Shown here: positions 1 to 8,247 of the stretch, in pieces
Layout of the letters: each line of letters opens with the position of its first letter
Position numbering within the stretch: the stretch's first letter is position 1
Assembly: GCF_026013605.1 (NCBI RefSeq)
Contig: NZ_JAPDPJ010000005.1
Span: forward strand, 62,001 to 126,000
Direction: 5' to 3'
DNA length: 64,000 bases
From: Plebeiibacterium sediminum
GTDB lineage: Bacteria > Bacteroidota > Bacteroidia > Bacteroidales > Marinilabiliaceae
Translations under genes and position numbers: made by a program
Notes under the pieces: generated by a model
Seen by the model: only the letters and a program-made list of their open reading frames with translations
Databases searched by the model: none
What the model was told of the DNA's origin: nothing

Positions 1-593
1 GTGTTTTCATTTTTAGCTAAATACGATGACAGGGCTAATCCATAAATGCCGGTGTTAAATAAGGGAGTAATATCTTCCGGTGTAATTCCTCCAATTGCAA
101 TAATTGGAATATTAATATTACATGAGTTACATTTTTTACTAATCGTTGTATAGCCTTCAAAACCAAGTACCGGACTAAGGTTTTCTTTTGTCTGGGTAAA
201 TCTCAAAGGTCCTAATCCAATATAGTCGGCTCCTTCAGATACGTGCTTTTGTATGTGCTCAAATGTATTGGCAGTTGCTCCAATTATTTTATCAGGACCA
301 AGAATTTTTCTGGCCTCAGTAATAGATCGATCATTGAGCCCTAAATGAACACCATCAGCTCCTATTTCATATGCAATATCAACATAATCGTTAATAATAA
401 AAGTTGCATTGTGTTGAATGCAAATAGATTGACAAGTTCTGGCAATGGATTTGATTTCATCTTTCTCCATGTTTTTTAAGCGTAGCTGAACCCAATCTCC
501 ACCACCTGCGCAATATTCCATTACTTGTTTTTCAATACTAATAGCTTGGCTTTGGTAGGTAACGAAATGTAAACGGCTAATATGTTTTTCCAT
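1..593 (-). CDS. thiE: Thiamine phosphate synthase, partial (C-terminus beyond the left edge)
   Basis: Reading from ATG at 593 down to base 1 gives about 197 residues starting MEKHISRLHFVTYQSQ, with no stop before the edge. The family joins the thiazole and pyrimidine halves of thiamine to give thiamine phosphate in the cytosol. Matching features are a TIM-barrel pattern with QLRLKNM near residue 37, FIINDYVDIA, DGVHLGLND and the phosphate-binding segments GATANT, YIGLGP and IAIGGI. ThiE is usually about 210 residues, so only a short tail is missing. The gene follows a second ThiE/TenI-like gene on the same strand (63-base gap), and other thiamine genes may lie beyond the edge. No TPP riboswitch is visible upstream. 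Assignment is secure from motifs. Confidence 0.88.
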   Translation of the reverse strand, partial: MEKHISRLHFVTYQSQAISIEKQVMEYCAGGGDWVQLRLKNMEKDEIKSIARTCQSICIQHNATFIINDYVDIAYEIGADGVHLGLNDRSITEARKILGPDKIIGATANTFEHIQKHVSEGADYIGLGPLRFTQTKENLSPVLGFEGYTTISKKCNSCNINIPIIAIGGITPEDITPLFNTGIYGLALSSYLAKNEN

Positions 594-656
594 GTAATAA
601 TTCTTATCTGTTATGAATAATAGCTTTGCTGAGAAATTGTGCAAGTTTATTAAATC

Positions 657-1268
657 TCATTGAATAGCATGATTTAATTGCTGAAAAAATAAAGGAATAA
701 GGTCTAAATTCTTGTTTTTATTACAGAAATTCCAAAAGTCACCTAAAATGGCAGCACCATAAAATCCTGTATTTTTTGCATCTTTAATAGTATTCTGTGT
801 CACGCCACTTAAGGCAACAAGCTTCTTTAATGGATGTTTTTCAATGTAGGATTTTACGTCATTTAAATGAAATGCATCTCCACCATATCCTGGCTTTGAT
901 GTACTTTTAAAAATTGGACTCAAAAAATAATAATCAAAGAGGTTTGGTAAATCATTGATTTCATTTAAACTATGAGTTGAAATACTTTTAAAAATATACG
1001 CAGGATATGAATTTGTGATTAGATGTTTGTTATGCCTGGTAAAATGAATTCCTTTAAGAGAAAACTCCTGAATAAGTTCAAAATGGTTATGGATAACTAT
1101 TTTGCTGTGATTACCAACAGAAATTGTGTTTAAGAAATTTCTTAACTCATCAATTGTATAATCAGGTTTTCTGATATGAACGGTTGCATAATTATGATCT
1201 AAAATATTGTTGATAATTTCAGATTCATTTATAACAGGAACGGGATGTGTAATTATGATATAGTGCAT
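657..1268 (-). CDS. ThiE/TenI-like thiamine phosphate synthase superfamily protein
   Basis: A 203-residue protein with the TIM-barrel outline of ThiE/TenI: VHIRKPDY (where ThiE has VQLRxK), KIVIHNH, KGIHFTRHN, DYYFLSPIFKSTSKPGYGG, VALSGVT and GFYGAAILGDFW. The HLG segment of true ThiE is replaced by HFT and the N-terminal Arg/Lys motif is altered, so it may be a TenI-type thiazole tautomerase or a diverged synthase rather than a second ThiE. It lies directly upstream of the thiE gene on the same strand, which suggests a thiamine role. A strong terminator hairpin ends only about 11 bases before its ATG, so its transcription must come from readthrough or an unrecognised start. Confidence 0.75.
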   Translation of the reverse strand: MHYIIITHPVPVINESEIINNILDHNYATVHIRKPDYTIDELRNFLNTISVGNHSKIVIHNHFELIQEFSLKGIHFTRHNKHLITNSYPAYIFKSISTHSLNEINDLPNLFDYYFLSPIFKSTSKPGYGGDAFHLNDVKSYIEKHPLKKLVALSGVTQNTIKDAKNTGFYGAAILGDFWNFCNKNKNLDLIPLFFQQLNHAIQ

Positions 1269-1274
1269 TATTAT

Positions 1275-1312
1275 AAAAAAAGCTGCATAAAGATAAACTT
1301 TTTATGCAGCTT
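1275..1312 (-). terminator. Rho-independent terminator after the thioredoxin pair
   Basis: Perfect 12-bp inverted repeat AAGCTGCATAAA (1280-1291) and TTTATGCAGCTT (1301-1312) with a 9-base loop. On the minus strand it is followed by a run of T. It lies just after the exported thioredoxin gene and just before the ATG at 1268 of the ThiE-like gene. Confidence 0.85.
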
Positions 1313-1337
1313 AATAAATATGATAAGTCTTGGATTG

Positions 1338-1805
1338 TTACTTTGAAACCTTAAGTACTTCCAGAATAATTTTTTCCATATCTTCTTTAGGTCTGAATCC
1401 CATTACAGCTTGAGGCTGACCATCAACAGGTATGAAAACAATGGTTGGTAAACTTCTGATTCCAAATATTCCTGCTAATTCTTTTTCTTTATCAGTATCT
1501 ACTTTAAAAATCTGTACTTTGCCATTATACTCTTTTTGTATATCGTTTAATACAGGAGCAAGCATTCTACAAGGTCCACACCAATCTGCATAAAAATCTA
1601 ATATAGCAGGGGCGTTGCCTTCATATTTCCATTCCTTATTCGTTTCGTAATTAAATACCTTTTCTTTAAAAGTATCTTTATTTAAATAAATTACTCCACT
1701 ATCACTCTTCTCGTTATCATTGCCTTTTGCTTTGGCTTCACTAGTACAGGAAATACCGGCTAAAAAAAATAATGATATTGCGGTTGAAATCAGAAAATTC
1801 TTCAT
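1338..1805 (-). CDS. Exported thioredoxin-fold lipoprotein
   Basis: A 155-residue thioredoxin with an N-terminal export signal. A hydrophobic stretch ends in a lipobox LAGISC, with the lipidated Cys at residue 20, followed by a low-complexity Ala/Lys/Asn linker. The thioredoxin domain starts near residue 40 and contains the redox motif WCGPC in DFYADWCGPCRM and the cis-Pro segment RSLPTIVF. The likely role is dithiol-disulfide exchange on the periplasmic side of the envelope. It lies 12 bases downstream of a cytosolic thioredoxin gene to which it is clearly similar over the whole domain, so the pair looks like a tandem duplication followed by gain of a signal. The direction of its redox role (reductant or oxidant) cannot be read from sequence. 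Confidence 0.9.
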   Translation of the reverse strand: MKNFLISTAISLFFLAGISCTSEAKAKGNDNEKSDSGVIYLNKDTFKEKVFNYETNKEWKYEGNAPAILDFYADWCGPCRMLAPVLNDIQKEYNGKVQIFKVDTDKEKELAGIFGIRSLPTIVFIPVDGQPQAVMGFRPKEDMEKIILEVLKVSK

Positions 1806-1817
1806 ACCAAATATATT

Positions 1818-2180
1818 TTAGTCTAAACTAACTTTTAAAACATCTTTAAATGCCTTGTGAAAAGTTTCTTTAGGCAATGCACCTTGTGCCATTTGTGGTT
1901 GTCCATCGCTTGGGATAAATAATAACGAAGGAATACTCTGTATGCCAAACATTCCCGCTAATTCTCTTTCAGCTTCTGTATCAACCTTATAAATATCAAT
2001 TTTTCCGTCGTATTCTTTAGATAATTCTTCTAATACAGGAGCTACCGCTTTACAAGGTCCACACCAGTCTGCATAAAAGTCAATTAAACATGGTTTCTCA
2101 CCAATAAAATTCCATTCTTTGTTTGCTTCAAAGTCAAATACTTTTGTTTTAAAAGTTTCTTTAGTTAAGTGTTCTAACAT
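1818..2180 (-). CDS. Thioredoxin (cytosolic)
   Basis: A 120-residue single-domain thioredoxin without a signal peptide. It has DFYADWCGPCKAVAP (CGPC active site) and cis-Pro in QSIPSLLF, and the usual family length is about 105-120. It reduces protein disulfides in the cytosol, normally recycled by thioredoxin reductase, which is not in this window. It is the first gene of a two-gene unit with the exported thioredoxin and is preceded by a readable Bacteroidota-type promoter. The extra N-terminal segment LTKETFKTKVFDFEANKEW is shared with its neighbour, which supports a local duplication. Confidence 0.92.
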   Translation of the reverse strand: MLEHLTKETFKTKVFDFEANKEWNFIGEKPCLIDFYADWCGPCKAVAPVLEELSKEYDGKIDIYKVDTEAERELAGMFGIQSIPSLLFIPSDGQPQMAQGALPKETFHKAFKDVLKVSLD

Positions 2181-2222
2181 GACTATAATTTTTTAATTAA
2201 TATTCAAAATTAAATCCATATA

Positions 2223-2252
2223 CAAATATATGTAAAAATGTCGATATATCAA
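2223..2252 (-). promoter_or_regulatory. Bacteroidota-type promoter for the thioredoxin pair
   Basis: On the minus strand TTG (2252-2250), a 19-base spacer and TATATTTG (2230-2223) match the -33/-7 pattern TTTG/TTG-N19-21-TAnnTTTG of Bacteroidota primary sigma factor promoters. It sits about 43 bases before the ATG at 2180. Confidence 0.6.
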
Positions 2253-2313
2253 TATCAAAGGTCGTGCCACTTTGTATTTGGCATATTTTCTATATAATCC
2301 AATAAATATATTG

Positions 2314-2321
2314 TAATTTTG
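2314..2321 (+). promoter_or_regulatory. -7 element of a Bacteroidota-type promoter for cca
   Basis: TAATTTTG is a perfect TAnnTTTG match ending 18 bases before the ATG at 2340. A clear -33 TTTG at the right spacing is not visible, so the assignment rests on the -7 element and position. Confidence 0.45.
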
Positions 2322-2339
2322 TCAGCCTAAAGAATAAAT

Positions 2340-3761
2340 ATGGCAGAAATTAAAATAAATAAAATATTCGACGGAACTGTTTTTAAGGCAATTAGAGAGG
2401 TAATTGATTTTGAAGGGATAGAAGCATACGTAATAGGAGGCTTTGTTAGAGATCTGTTATTGGGAGAACCGTCAAAGGATATTGATGTTGTTGTACGAGG
2501 AAGTGGTATTAAGGTAGCAGAAAAAGTAGCTGCCAGATTGGGAAATATCAAAGTTTCAGTATTTAAGAATTTTGGTACAGCCATGTTCAAGTTTCGCGAT
2601 GAGGAAGTTGAATTTGTTGGTGCCAGAAAAGAATCTTATCAGCGAGATTCCCGCAAACCGATTGTGGAAGATGGTACTATTGAAGACGATCAGAATAGAA
2701 GAGATTTTACGATCAATGCGCTTGCGATAAGTTTAAATAAAGAAACATTTGGCCAGTTAATTGATCCTTTTAATGGTGAGGAAGATCTTAAAAATGGAAT
2801 TATTCGTACGCCTTTGGATCCGGATATCACTTTTTCTGATGATCCTCTTAGAATGATGAGAGCAATTCGTTTTGCCACAAGATTTAACTTCAGAATTGAT
2901 GATGCAACACTTGAAGGCATCAAAAAGAATAAAGATCGAATAAGTATTGTGTCGGGTGAGCGGATTGTTGACGAGCTCAATAAAATGATGATGGCAGAGC
3001 GTCCCTCTATTGGTTTTAAGTTGCTTGAAATAACCGGACTACTCAAAATTATTCTGCCAGAATTGCAGGATATGAAGGGAGTAGAGGAGAAAGGTGGTAA
3101 AAGACACAAAGATAATTTCTATCACACTTTGGCCGTTTTAGACAGGATTGTTCCTAATACTGATGACCTTTGGTTGAGATGGTCCGCAATATTTCATGAT
3201 ATTGCCAAGCCAATAACCAAACGCTACGATGAAAAGTTGGGATGGACTTTTCATGCGCATAATCATATCGGTCAAAAAATGATTCCTCGTATTTTCAAGC
3301 GAATGAAATTTCCGATGAACGAAAAAATGAAATTCGTTCAAAAGATGGTTTATCTGCATATGCGACCTATTGTTCTGTCTGAAGATATCGTGTCAGATTC
3401 TGCCGTAAGAAGGTTGTTATTTGATGCCGGTGATGATATTGATTCATTAATGACACTTTGTGAGGCAGATATAACCTCAAAAAACGAGGACAAAGTACGA
3501 CGTTTTATGAAGAACTTTAGGGTTGTTCGTACAAAACTAAAAGAAATAGAAGAAAAGGATCGTGTTAGAAATTTTCAGCCACCAGTATCAGGAGAAGATA
3601 TTATGGAAGCATTTGGTATCGGACCTTGTCGTGAGATTGGAGATATTAAAACTGCCATAAAGGATGCAATTTTAGATGGAATCATTGAAAATAATAGGGA
3701 ACAGGCCTATGAATTAATGCTAAAACTAGGGAAGGAAAAGGGATTACAGGCTGACAAGTAA
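2340..3761 (+). CDS. cca: CCA tRNA nucleotidyltransferase with C-terminal HD domain
   Basis: A 473-residue nucleotidyltransferase that adds or repairs the 3' CCA end of tRNA using CTP and ATP. The N-terminal class II polymerase beta-like head has the [10 protein letters not shown] motif and the metal-binding DID in SKDIDVVV. The [10 protein letters not shown] motif and the [15 protein letters not shown] segment follow. The middle and C-terminal part carries an HD phosphohydrolase domain (FHDIAKP and HNHIG). Length fits the HD-containing form common in Bacteroidota. It could in principle act as poly(A) polymerase, but in this phylum a single enzyme usually serves tRNA. The next gene, 38 bases downstream, is also an RNA enzyme. 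Confidence 0.92.
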   Translation: MAEIKINKIFDGTVFKAIREVIDFEGIEAYVIGGFVRDLLLGEPSKDIDVVVRGSGIKVAEKVAARLGNIKVSVFKNFGTAMFKFRDEEVEFVGARKESYQRDSRKPIVEDGTIEDDQNRRDFTINALAISLNKETFGQLIDPFNGEEDLKNGIIRTPLDPDITFSDDPLRMMRAIRFATRFNFRIDDATLEGIKKNKDRISIVSGERIVDELNKMMMAERPSIGFKLLEITGLLKIILPELQDMKGVEEKGGKRHKDNFYHTLAVLDRIVPNTDDLWLRWSAIFHDIAKPITKRYDEKLGWTFHAHNHIGQKMIPRIFKRMKFPMNEKMKFVQKMVYLHMRPIVLSEDIVSDSAVRRLLFDAGDDIDSLMTLCEADITSKNEDKVRRFMKNFRVVRTKLKEIEEKDRVRNFQPPVSGEDIMEAFGIGPCREIGDIKTAIKDAILDGIIENNREQAYELMLKLGKEKGLQADK

Positions 3762-3799
3762 GTTTTTTTGAAATAAAATCCGAACAGAGAATTAGGTTC

Positions 3800-4315
3800 A
3801 TGAATAATGAAAGTACAAAATCAGGAGCATTATTTACATCCACTGAATATCAGCTACATTGTGAAGGTCCAATAATAGTCGCGTATCAATTAAAGTCTCC
3901 TGAAAATATGGGGCACATTATAAGGTTAGCTTCAAATTTTGGATGCAAAAAAGTTCTTTTTGTCGGGGATGAAAAAGCGGTGAGAGAAAGTAAGATCAGA
4001 AAAGTTGGAGGGGCTGCAACAGGTCAGATAGATTGGTGTTTTGTGGATGAAGCTTCCTGGATGAAATGTATTGATTCGGATTATAAATTAATCGCTGTTG
4101 AGACCTCTGATAATTCAAAGTGTCTGACGGATATTCATTTCCCAGAAAAAACCGCTTTTATCTTAGGAAATGAAATCTATGGCTTATCAGATGAGGTCGT
4201 TACGAAATGTGATCAGGCTGTTCATATACCAATGATTGGGAAGGTAAAATCCATGAATGTTTCGCATGCTTGTAGTGTTGTGTTGTATGAATGGGTAAAG
4301 CAATATTTAAAATAG
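3800..4315 (+). CDS. SpoU/TrmH-type RNA 2'-O-methyltransferase
   Basis: A 171-residue SPOUT methyltransferase using S-adenosylmethionine. It has the three family motifs: SPENMGHIIRLASNFG near residue 34, ILGNEIYGLSDE near 124, and IPMIGKVKSMNVSHACSVVLYEW near the end, which form the knotted SAM site. It is short and lacks an extra N-terminal RNA-binding domain, so it resembles TrmL/TrmH-like minimal enzymes. The exact RNA target (tRNA or rRNA nucleotide) cannot be read. It follows cca by 38 bases on the same strand and may be co-transcribed. Confidence 0.85.
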   Translation: MNNESTKSGALFTSTEYQLHCEGPIIVAYQLKSPENMGHIIRLASNFGCKKVLFVGDEKAVRESKIRKVGGAATGQIDWCFVDEASWMKCIDSDYKLIAVETSDNSKCLTDIHFPEKTAFILGNEIYGLSDEVVTKCDQAVHIPMIGKVKSMNVSHACSVVLYEWVKQYLK

Positions 4316-4323
4316 CAACTTTT

Positions 4324-5343
4324 TTATTCTTTTACATATAAAGTAAGCCATATTGGAAAATGGTCACTATATCCTTTATGATATTTATATCCGATATAGG
4401 TCCTGAATGGTTTTGAGCCTGTATATTTCTTATCATCTTCCAGTAAAAAATCAAAATCAAGAATGTTTTGATTCTCACAAGCAATTATTTGTTTGGTAGA
4501 GTCAGTTAAATTAGGAGAAATCAAAAACTGATCAAAAGTATTCCATTCAAACTGATGTTTTAATGTACCTTGTGATTTATTGATTGATATGGGATAATTG
4601 GCCAGGTTTATGAGTTTTGTCGTTTCAGTTAAATAGTTCATGCTACTATCCATCGGATTGTCATTGAAATCTCCCATAACCACAATATTTGACAATTTGT
4701 CATCAATTAATATGGAATTAATTGTATCAGACAAGGTTTGAGCAGCTTGTATTCTTTTTAGGTTAGTTTCCATTATTCCACCATAGCGAGAAGGGAAGTG
4801 ACAAACAAATAAGTGTAAAGGAATGGTTTCTTTGTAAAGCCCATAAGTATACAGAATATCTCTTGTTGGTCTGTCGTTTTTGTCGTAATGAATTTTTATC
4901 GCTTTTGATTCCAAAGGAATAAATTGATTTGCACGATATAATAATGCGCAGTCAATCCCTCGTTGATCATCTGATTCGTAATGAATAATGTGGTAAGATA
5001 AGTTTGATAAACCTGTTTTAAATATCAAATCTTTAAGAACAGAATTGTTTTCAATTTCACATAGCCCAATAATAGCGGGAGGATTAAATTTTCCTGATTC
5101 GTAAATTACCTGGGATATGTGTTGTAATTTTGTTTCGTATTTTCCGTAGCTCCAGTGTCTTAGTCCATCAGGCAAAAACTCTTCATCCTGTTTAATGGTG
5201 TCGTTATAAGTGTCAAATAAATTTTCAACATTATAAAACAAAATACCCAATTCTTCTGCAGACGAATCAGACTTAGGCTGACTATGAAGTGAAGAGTAAA
5301 TGGTGATAAGTGTTAGGATTAGGCAGAGGTTGGTTTTATTCAT
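4324..5343 (-). CDS. Secreted endonuclease/exonuclease/phosphatase family protein
   Basis: A 339-residue protein with an N-terminal signal peptide (hydrophobic run, then SLHSQPKS) and the endonuclease/exonuclease/phosphatase fold. Motifs in order are FYNVENLFDT, IIGLCEIENN (metal-binding Glu), GDFNDNP and YSDHFPIWLTL (catalytic Asp-His). Members cut nucleic acids or phosphoesters; the substrate is not readable, and export suggests extracellular or periplasmic nucleic acid use. The ATG at 5343 is chosen over the TTG at 5349. It lies inside ATGAATAA, so the start overlaps the end of the upstream beta-helix lipoprotein gene by 8 bases, which indicates translational coupling. Confidence 0.85.
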   Translation of the reverse strand: MNKTNLCLILTLITIYSSLHSQPKSDSSAEELGILFYNVENLFDTYNDTIKQDEEFLPDGLRHWSYGKYETKLQHISQVIYESGKFNPPAIIGLCEIENNSVLKDLIFKTGLSNLSYHIIHYESDDQRGIDCALLYRANQFIPLESKAIKIHYDKNDRPTRDILYTYGLYKETIPLHLFVCHFPSRYGGIMETNLKRIQAAQTLSDTINSILIDDKLSNIVVMGDFNDNPMDSSMNYLTETTKLINLANYPISINKSQGTLKHQFEWNTFDQFLISPNLTDSTKQIIACENQNILDFDFLLEDDKKYTGSKPFRTYIGYKYHKGYSDHFPIWLTLYVKE

Positions 5344-6763
5344 TTTCAATTCTTTCGTACGCTCCTAAATCAGGACCAGAATCTTTAATTCTACTGTTGT
5401 TTAAAATGTCATTAGGGAAATCATTTGCAATTTCAATCGCACCTATGTCTTTACATGGGGAAAGTGTATCGAGTTGATAATTAAATTCATATGGATCAAT
5501 AAAATTAGGATCCTCATTAGTAGTTATTGATTTAAATTTAGTGTTGTCGCTAATATCCAAATCTCCTGATTTCAACAAGCAATTTTTAAATAAGTAATTA
5601 AATCCATTGTTTAATAGATCATCACTATCATCTGTTTCAATAAAGTCAAAACCAATTTCGGTGTAATTTCTACCGTAAATGATGCTATTGTAAAAGTTAG
5701 CTTCAATTAAAGGATTAATTACTTCTTCTCCATTATCATCAGTGTAATAATTGTTTAAAAATAAGGCGGGTGTACTTCTGTAACTCCAGTTAAAAAAGTT
5801 TGCAATTGTACAGTGATAAAAATTGTAAGTTCCACCTAATGTCAATGCTACTGAATGGTATCCGCAATCGCCAATAACAGAATTGCTGACTACTATATTT
5901 GAATTTTGTGCAATGATTCCAAAATTTGTGATGTGATTAATTGTTGTGTTTTCGATAATTAAAGGAGGTTTGCCTCCAAGGCCTACTGAATCAACAAATA
6001 AGCCGTTTGAGCTATTCTTAATTTCAGCATTGCGAATAATATTGTCCGAACTTCCTGGCATAAACTGAATTTGTCCCCATTGACCAGGTTTGTCTGCATA
6101 CCAATCTTCTAATCGGTGGCCCAAAAACTTTACAGGTTCTTCTATAGTTCCATTTACCTGCATACTTCCAAAAACAATTAATTGAGCATCATTGTAAAAA
6201 TGGAGCCTTGCACCTGGTTCTATAGTTAGAGTTTCGGTGCTGTCTACAACTAAGTAATCGTATATAAGATATGGTTTGTCTGCTGTAAAGGTGGTTGTTT
6301 TGATTTTTTCTTTTTGTAATAAAACAACATCCTGAGGATAGGCTATAAGTTTTACACTTTGCGTTTTTTCTCCTGTATTTATGATTACTGAGTCATTTAC
6401 TACAAATGGAGAATTTTCATTTTGCTGTACATTAATGTCTACAAATACATATAAACTGTCTAATGCATTTATTTTAATGTCTTCAACTCGGTTTTCTGGA
6501 TATCCGTTAATATTTAGTCTGAACTCACTGATGTCACCTCCGGCTAGTTCAATGGAATTAATAATTAAATCCTGATCATAAGTATTATAAATTTTAAAAT
6601 TTCGGGTTACTGAACCAATAGAAGAAAATATGGTATCGAACATTAAAGTATCTACAGAAAAACTTAAACCATGCAGCCCATTAGCATACTCAAACTCTCT
6701 TTCACATGAAAAAAAGGATAAAGGTAAAAGTATTATAAATAGATATAATAGTGCTCTCTTCAT
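5336..6763 (-). CDS. Lipoprotein with right-handed beta-helix-like repeat region
   Basis: A 475-residue surface or periplasmic lipoprotein. The N-terminus has a lipobox ending in LSFFSC (Cys at about 20). Residues about 40-150 resemble an immunoglobulin-like segment. A long region then has repeated short beta-strand units (NIIRNAEIKNSSNGLFVDS, NTTINHITNFGIIAQNSN, and similar), typical of parallel beta-helix proteins. The end SPCKDIGAIE and GPDLGAYE is a sequence signature often found at the end of such pectate-lyase-like folds. No catalytic site can be assigned. It is coupled by overlap to a secreted nuclease/phosphatase-fold gene, so they are likely made together. Confidence 0.75.
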   Translation of the reverse strand: MKRALLYLFIILLPLSFFSCEREFEYANGLHGLSFSVDTLMFDTIFSSIGSVTRNFKIYNTYDQDLIINSIELAGGDISEFRLNINGYPENRVEDIKINALDSLYVFVDINVQQNENSPFVVNDSVIINTGEKTQSVKLIAYPQDVVLLQKEKIKTTTFTADKPYLIYDYLVVDSTETLTIEPGARLHFYNDAQLIVFGSMQVNGTIEEPVKFLGHRLEDWYADKPGQWGQIQFMPGSSDNIIRNAEIKNSSNGLFVDSVGLGGKPPLIIENTTINHITNFGIIAQNSNIVVSNSVIGDCGYHSVALTLGGTYNFYHCTIANFFNWSYRSTPALFLNNYYTDDNGEEVINPLIEANFYNSIIYGRNYTEIGFDFIETDDSDDLLNNGFNYLFKNCLLKSGDLDISDNTKFKSITTNEDPNFIDPYEFNYQLDTLSPCKDIGAIEIANDFPNDILNNSRIKDSGPDLGAYERIENE

Positions 6764-7024
6764 TTAAAATGTTGTGTGTTAATGGTTATAGCTCAATAAC
6801 GTTTTTTCTAATAAAATAGTATTCCGTCAACTTGTAAAATAACAAATAAAATTCCAGCTTCCAACTAAAATAGCCTTAGAATATTTATAAATAAATACAA
6901 AAATTAACATTGATTCACAAAGTTATTTGAGGATCTGAAATTTATCGTCAAAGGTAAGTTTCAAAATAGTTTATCAGTAGTAAAAAATAGCTTAATTATT
7001 TATCTTGCTTCAAATTTTTAAATT

Positions 7025-8128
7025 ATGGATTTTCAATCAAAGCCATTTACTTTTGACAGAGTTGTTAGAATTTTACTATCCGTAGGATTTTTATTTGGGT
7101 TTTATTTTTTGTTACAGCGATTAAGTAGTGTGTTAATTCCTTTTTTAATTGCTGTTTTAATTGCTTATCTGATCAACCCATTAGTTGAATTTTTGCAATA
7201 TAAAGCAAGGTTTAAAAGCCGGGGGCTATCTGTTTTTGTTAGTTTACTACTTGTTTTCGGAACTTTATATTTTCTCGCCATTTGGTTGATTCCTCAGTTT
7301 ATTTCTGAGATGTCGAGAATGGTGGAACTTTTGAAAATATATTTACAGGACTCTTCATTGTCAAGTTTTCTTCCAAAAGAAACAGTGGATTGGGCCAATG
7401 ATTATATTAATCATACTGATTTTACAGATTTGTTAAGTCCGCAGAGTGTAGCAGTTACCTTGAGGAAAGTATTGGGACAGGCCTGGAATATTTTTTCTGG
7501 CTCTGTTAGCTTTTTAATTGGCGTAATGAGTTTGTTGATCATATTGGTTTATCTAGTTTTTTTATTAATTGATTTCAAACAAATATCAGAAGGTTGGCCC
7601 AAATTAGTTCCTCCAAGCTTTAGAGAGCCAGTGATGGAAGTGTTTAATGACCTAACTTCCGGTATGCAGATTTATTTCAGAGCACAAGGATTAATCGCAT
7701 TAATTGTTGGTGTTTTACTTGCTATTGGGTTTAGGATTATTGGTTTACCATTAGCTATTATTGTGGGATTATTTATTGGCGCATTAAATATTGTTCCGTA
7801 TTTACAGGTGGCAGGATTAATTCCTGTTGCATTGCTCTCCTTGTTAAAAGCAATGGAAACAAACCAAAGTTATTGGCATGTGATTTTGATGGCATTAATT
7901 GTTTTAGCTGTTGTTCAGATTATTCAGGAAACGATTCTTGTACCAAAAATTATGGGACGAGTGTATGGACTTCATCCTGCCATTATATTATTATCTCTGT
8001 CTATCTGGGGTAGTTTGTTAGGTTTATTAGGAATGCTTGTTGCATTACCTGTAACTACATTGTTGTTTTCGTATTATAATCGATTTGTATTAAAAAGTGG
8101 AGATAAGCAAGATACCTCCTCTGACTAA
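7025..8128 (+). CDS. AI-2E family transporter (PerM/YdiK-like)
   Basis: A 367-residue membrane protein with about eight hydrophobic segments and the family outline. It has N-terminal paired helices with LIAYLINPLVEF, an amphipathic middle, FLLIDFKQISEGWPKLVPP, the re-entrant-like GLPLAIIVGLFIGALNIVPYLQ, and the C-terminal VPKIMGRVYGLHPAIILLSLSIWGSLLGLLGMLVALP. The family includes TqsA-like exporters and Na+/H+ antiporter-type members, so the transported compound is unknown. It is a single gene with its own 260-base upstream region and a terminator downstream. Confidence 0.88.
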   Translation: MDFQSKPFTFDRVVRILLSVGFLFGFYFLLQRLSSVLIPFLIAVLIAYLINPLVEFLQYKARFKSRGLSVFVSLLLVFGTLYFLAIWLIPQFISEMSRMVELLKIYLQDSSLSSFLPKETVDWANDYINHTDFTDLLSPQSVAVTLRKVLGQAWNIFSGSVSFLIGVMSLLIILVYLVFLLIDFKQISEGWPKLVPPSFREPVMEVFNDLTSGMQIYFRAQGLIALIVGVLLAIGFRIIGLPLAIIVGLFIGALNIVPYLQVAGLIPVALLSLLKAMETNQSYWHVILMALIVLAVVQIIQETILVPKIMGRVYGLHPAIILLSLSIWGSLLGLLGMLVALPVTTLLFSYYNRFVLKSGDKQDTSSD

Positions 8129-8140
8129 TATTAAATATAA

Positions 8141-8168
8141 AAGCCATTCTAAATTTTAAGAATGGCTT
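8141..8168. terminator. Hairpin between convergent genes, likely bidirectional terminator
   Basis: Perfect 10-bp inverted repeat AAGCCATTCT (8141-8150) and AGAATGGCTT (8159-8168). The T tract is better on the minus strand, but the hairpin also closes the plus-strand AI-2E gene. Confidence 0.65.
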
Positions 8169-8247
8169 CTTTGGATGGTTTGGCGGGAATTATTATGTAG
8201 GTTAATATGCTAAAAATATTAAGATTGGATAAGCAATGGATAAAGAT

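Noticed and set aside
630-650. CTGAGA match of a TPP riboswitch near the thiamine genes
   Set aside because: It is on the wrong strand, lies between the genes and lacks the rest of the THI box and a matching helix pattern.
2690-3109. Minus-strand frame of 139 codons inside cca
   Set aside because: It is antisense to a well-supported enzyme domain and shows no protein-like pattern of its own.
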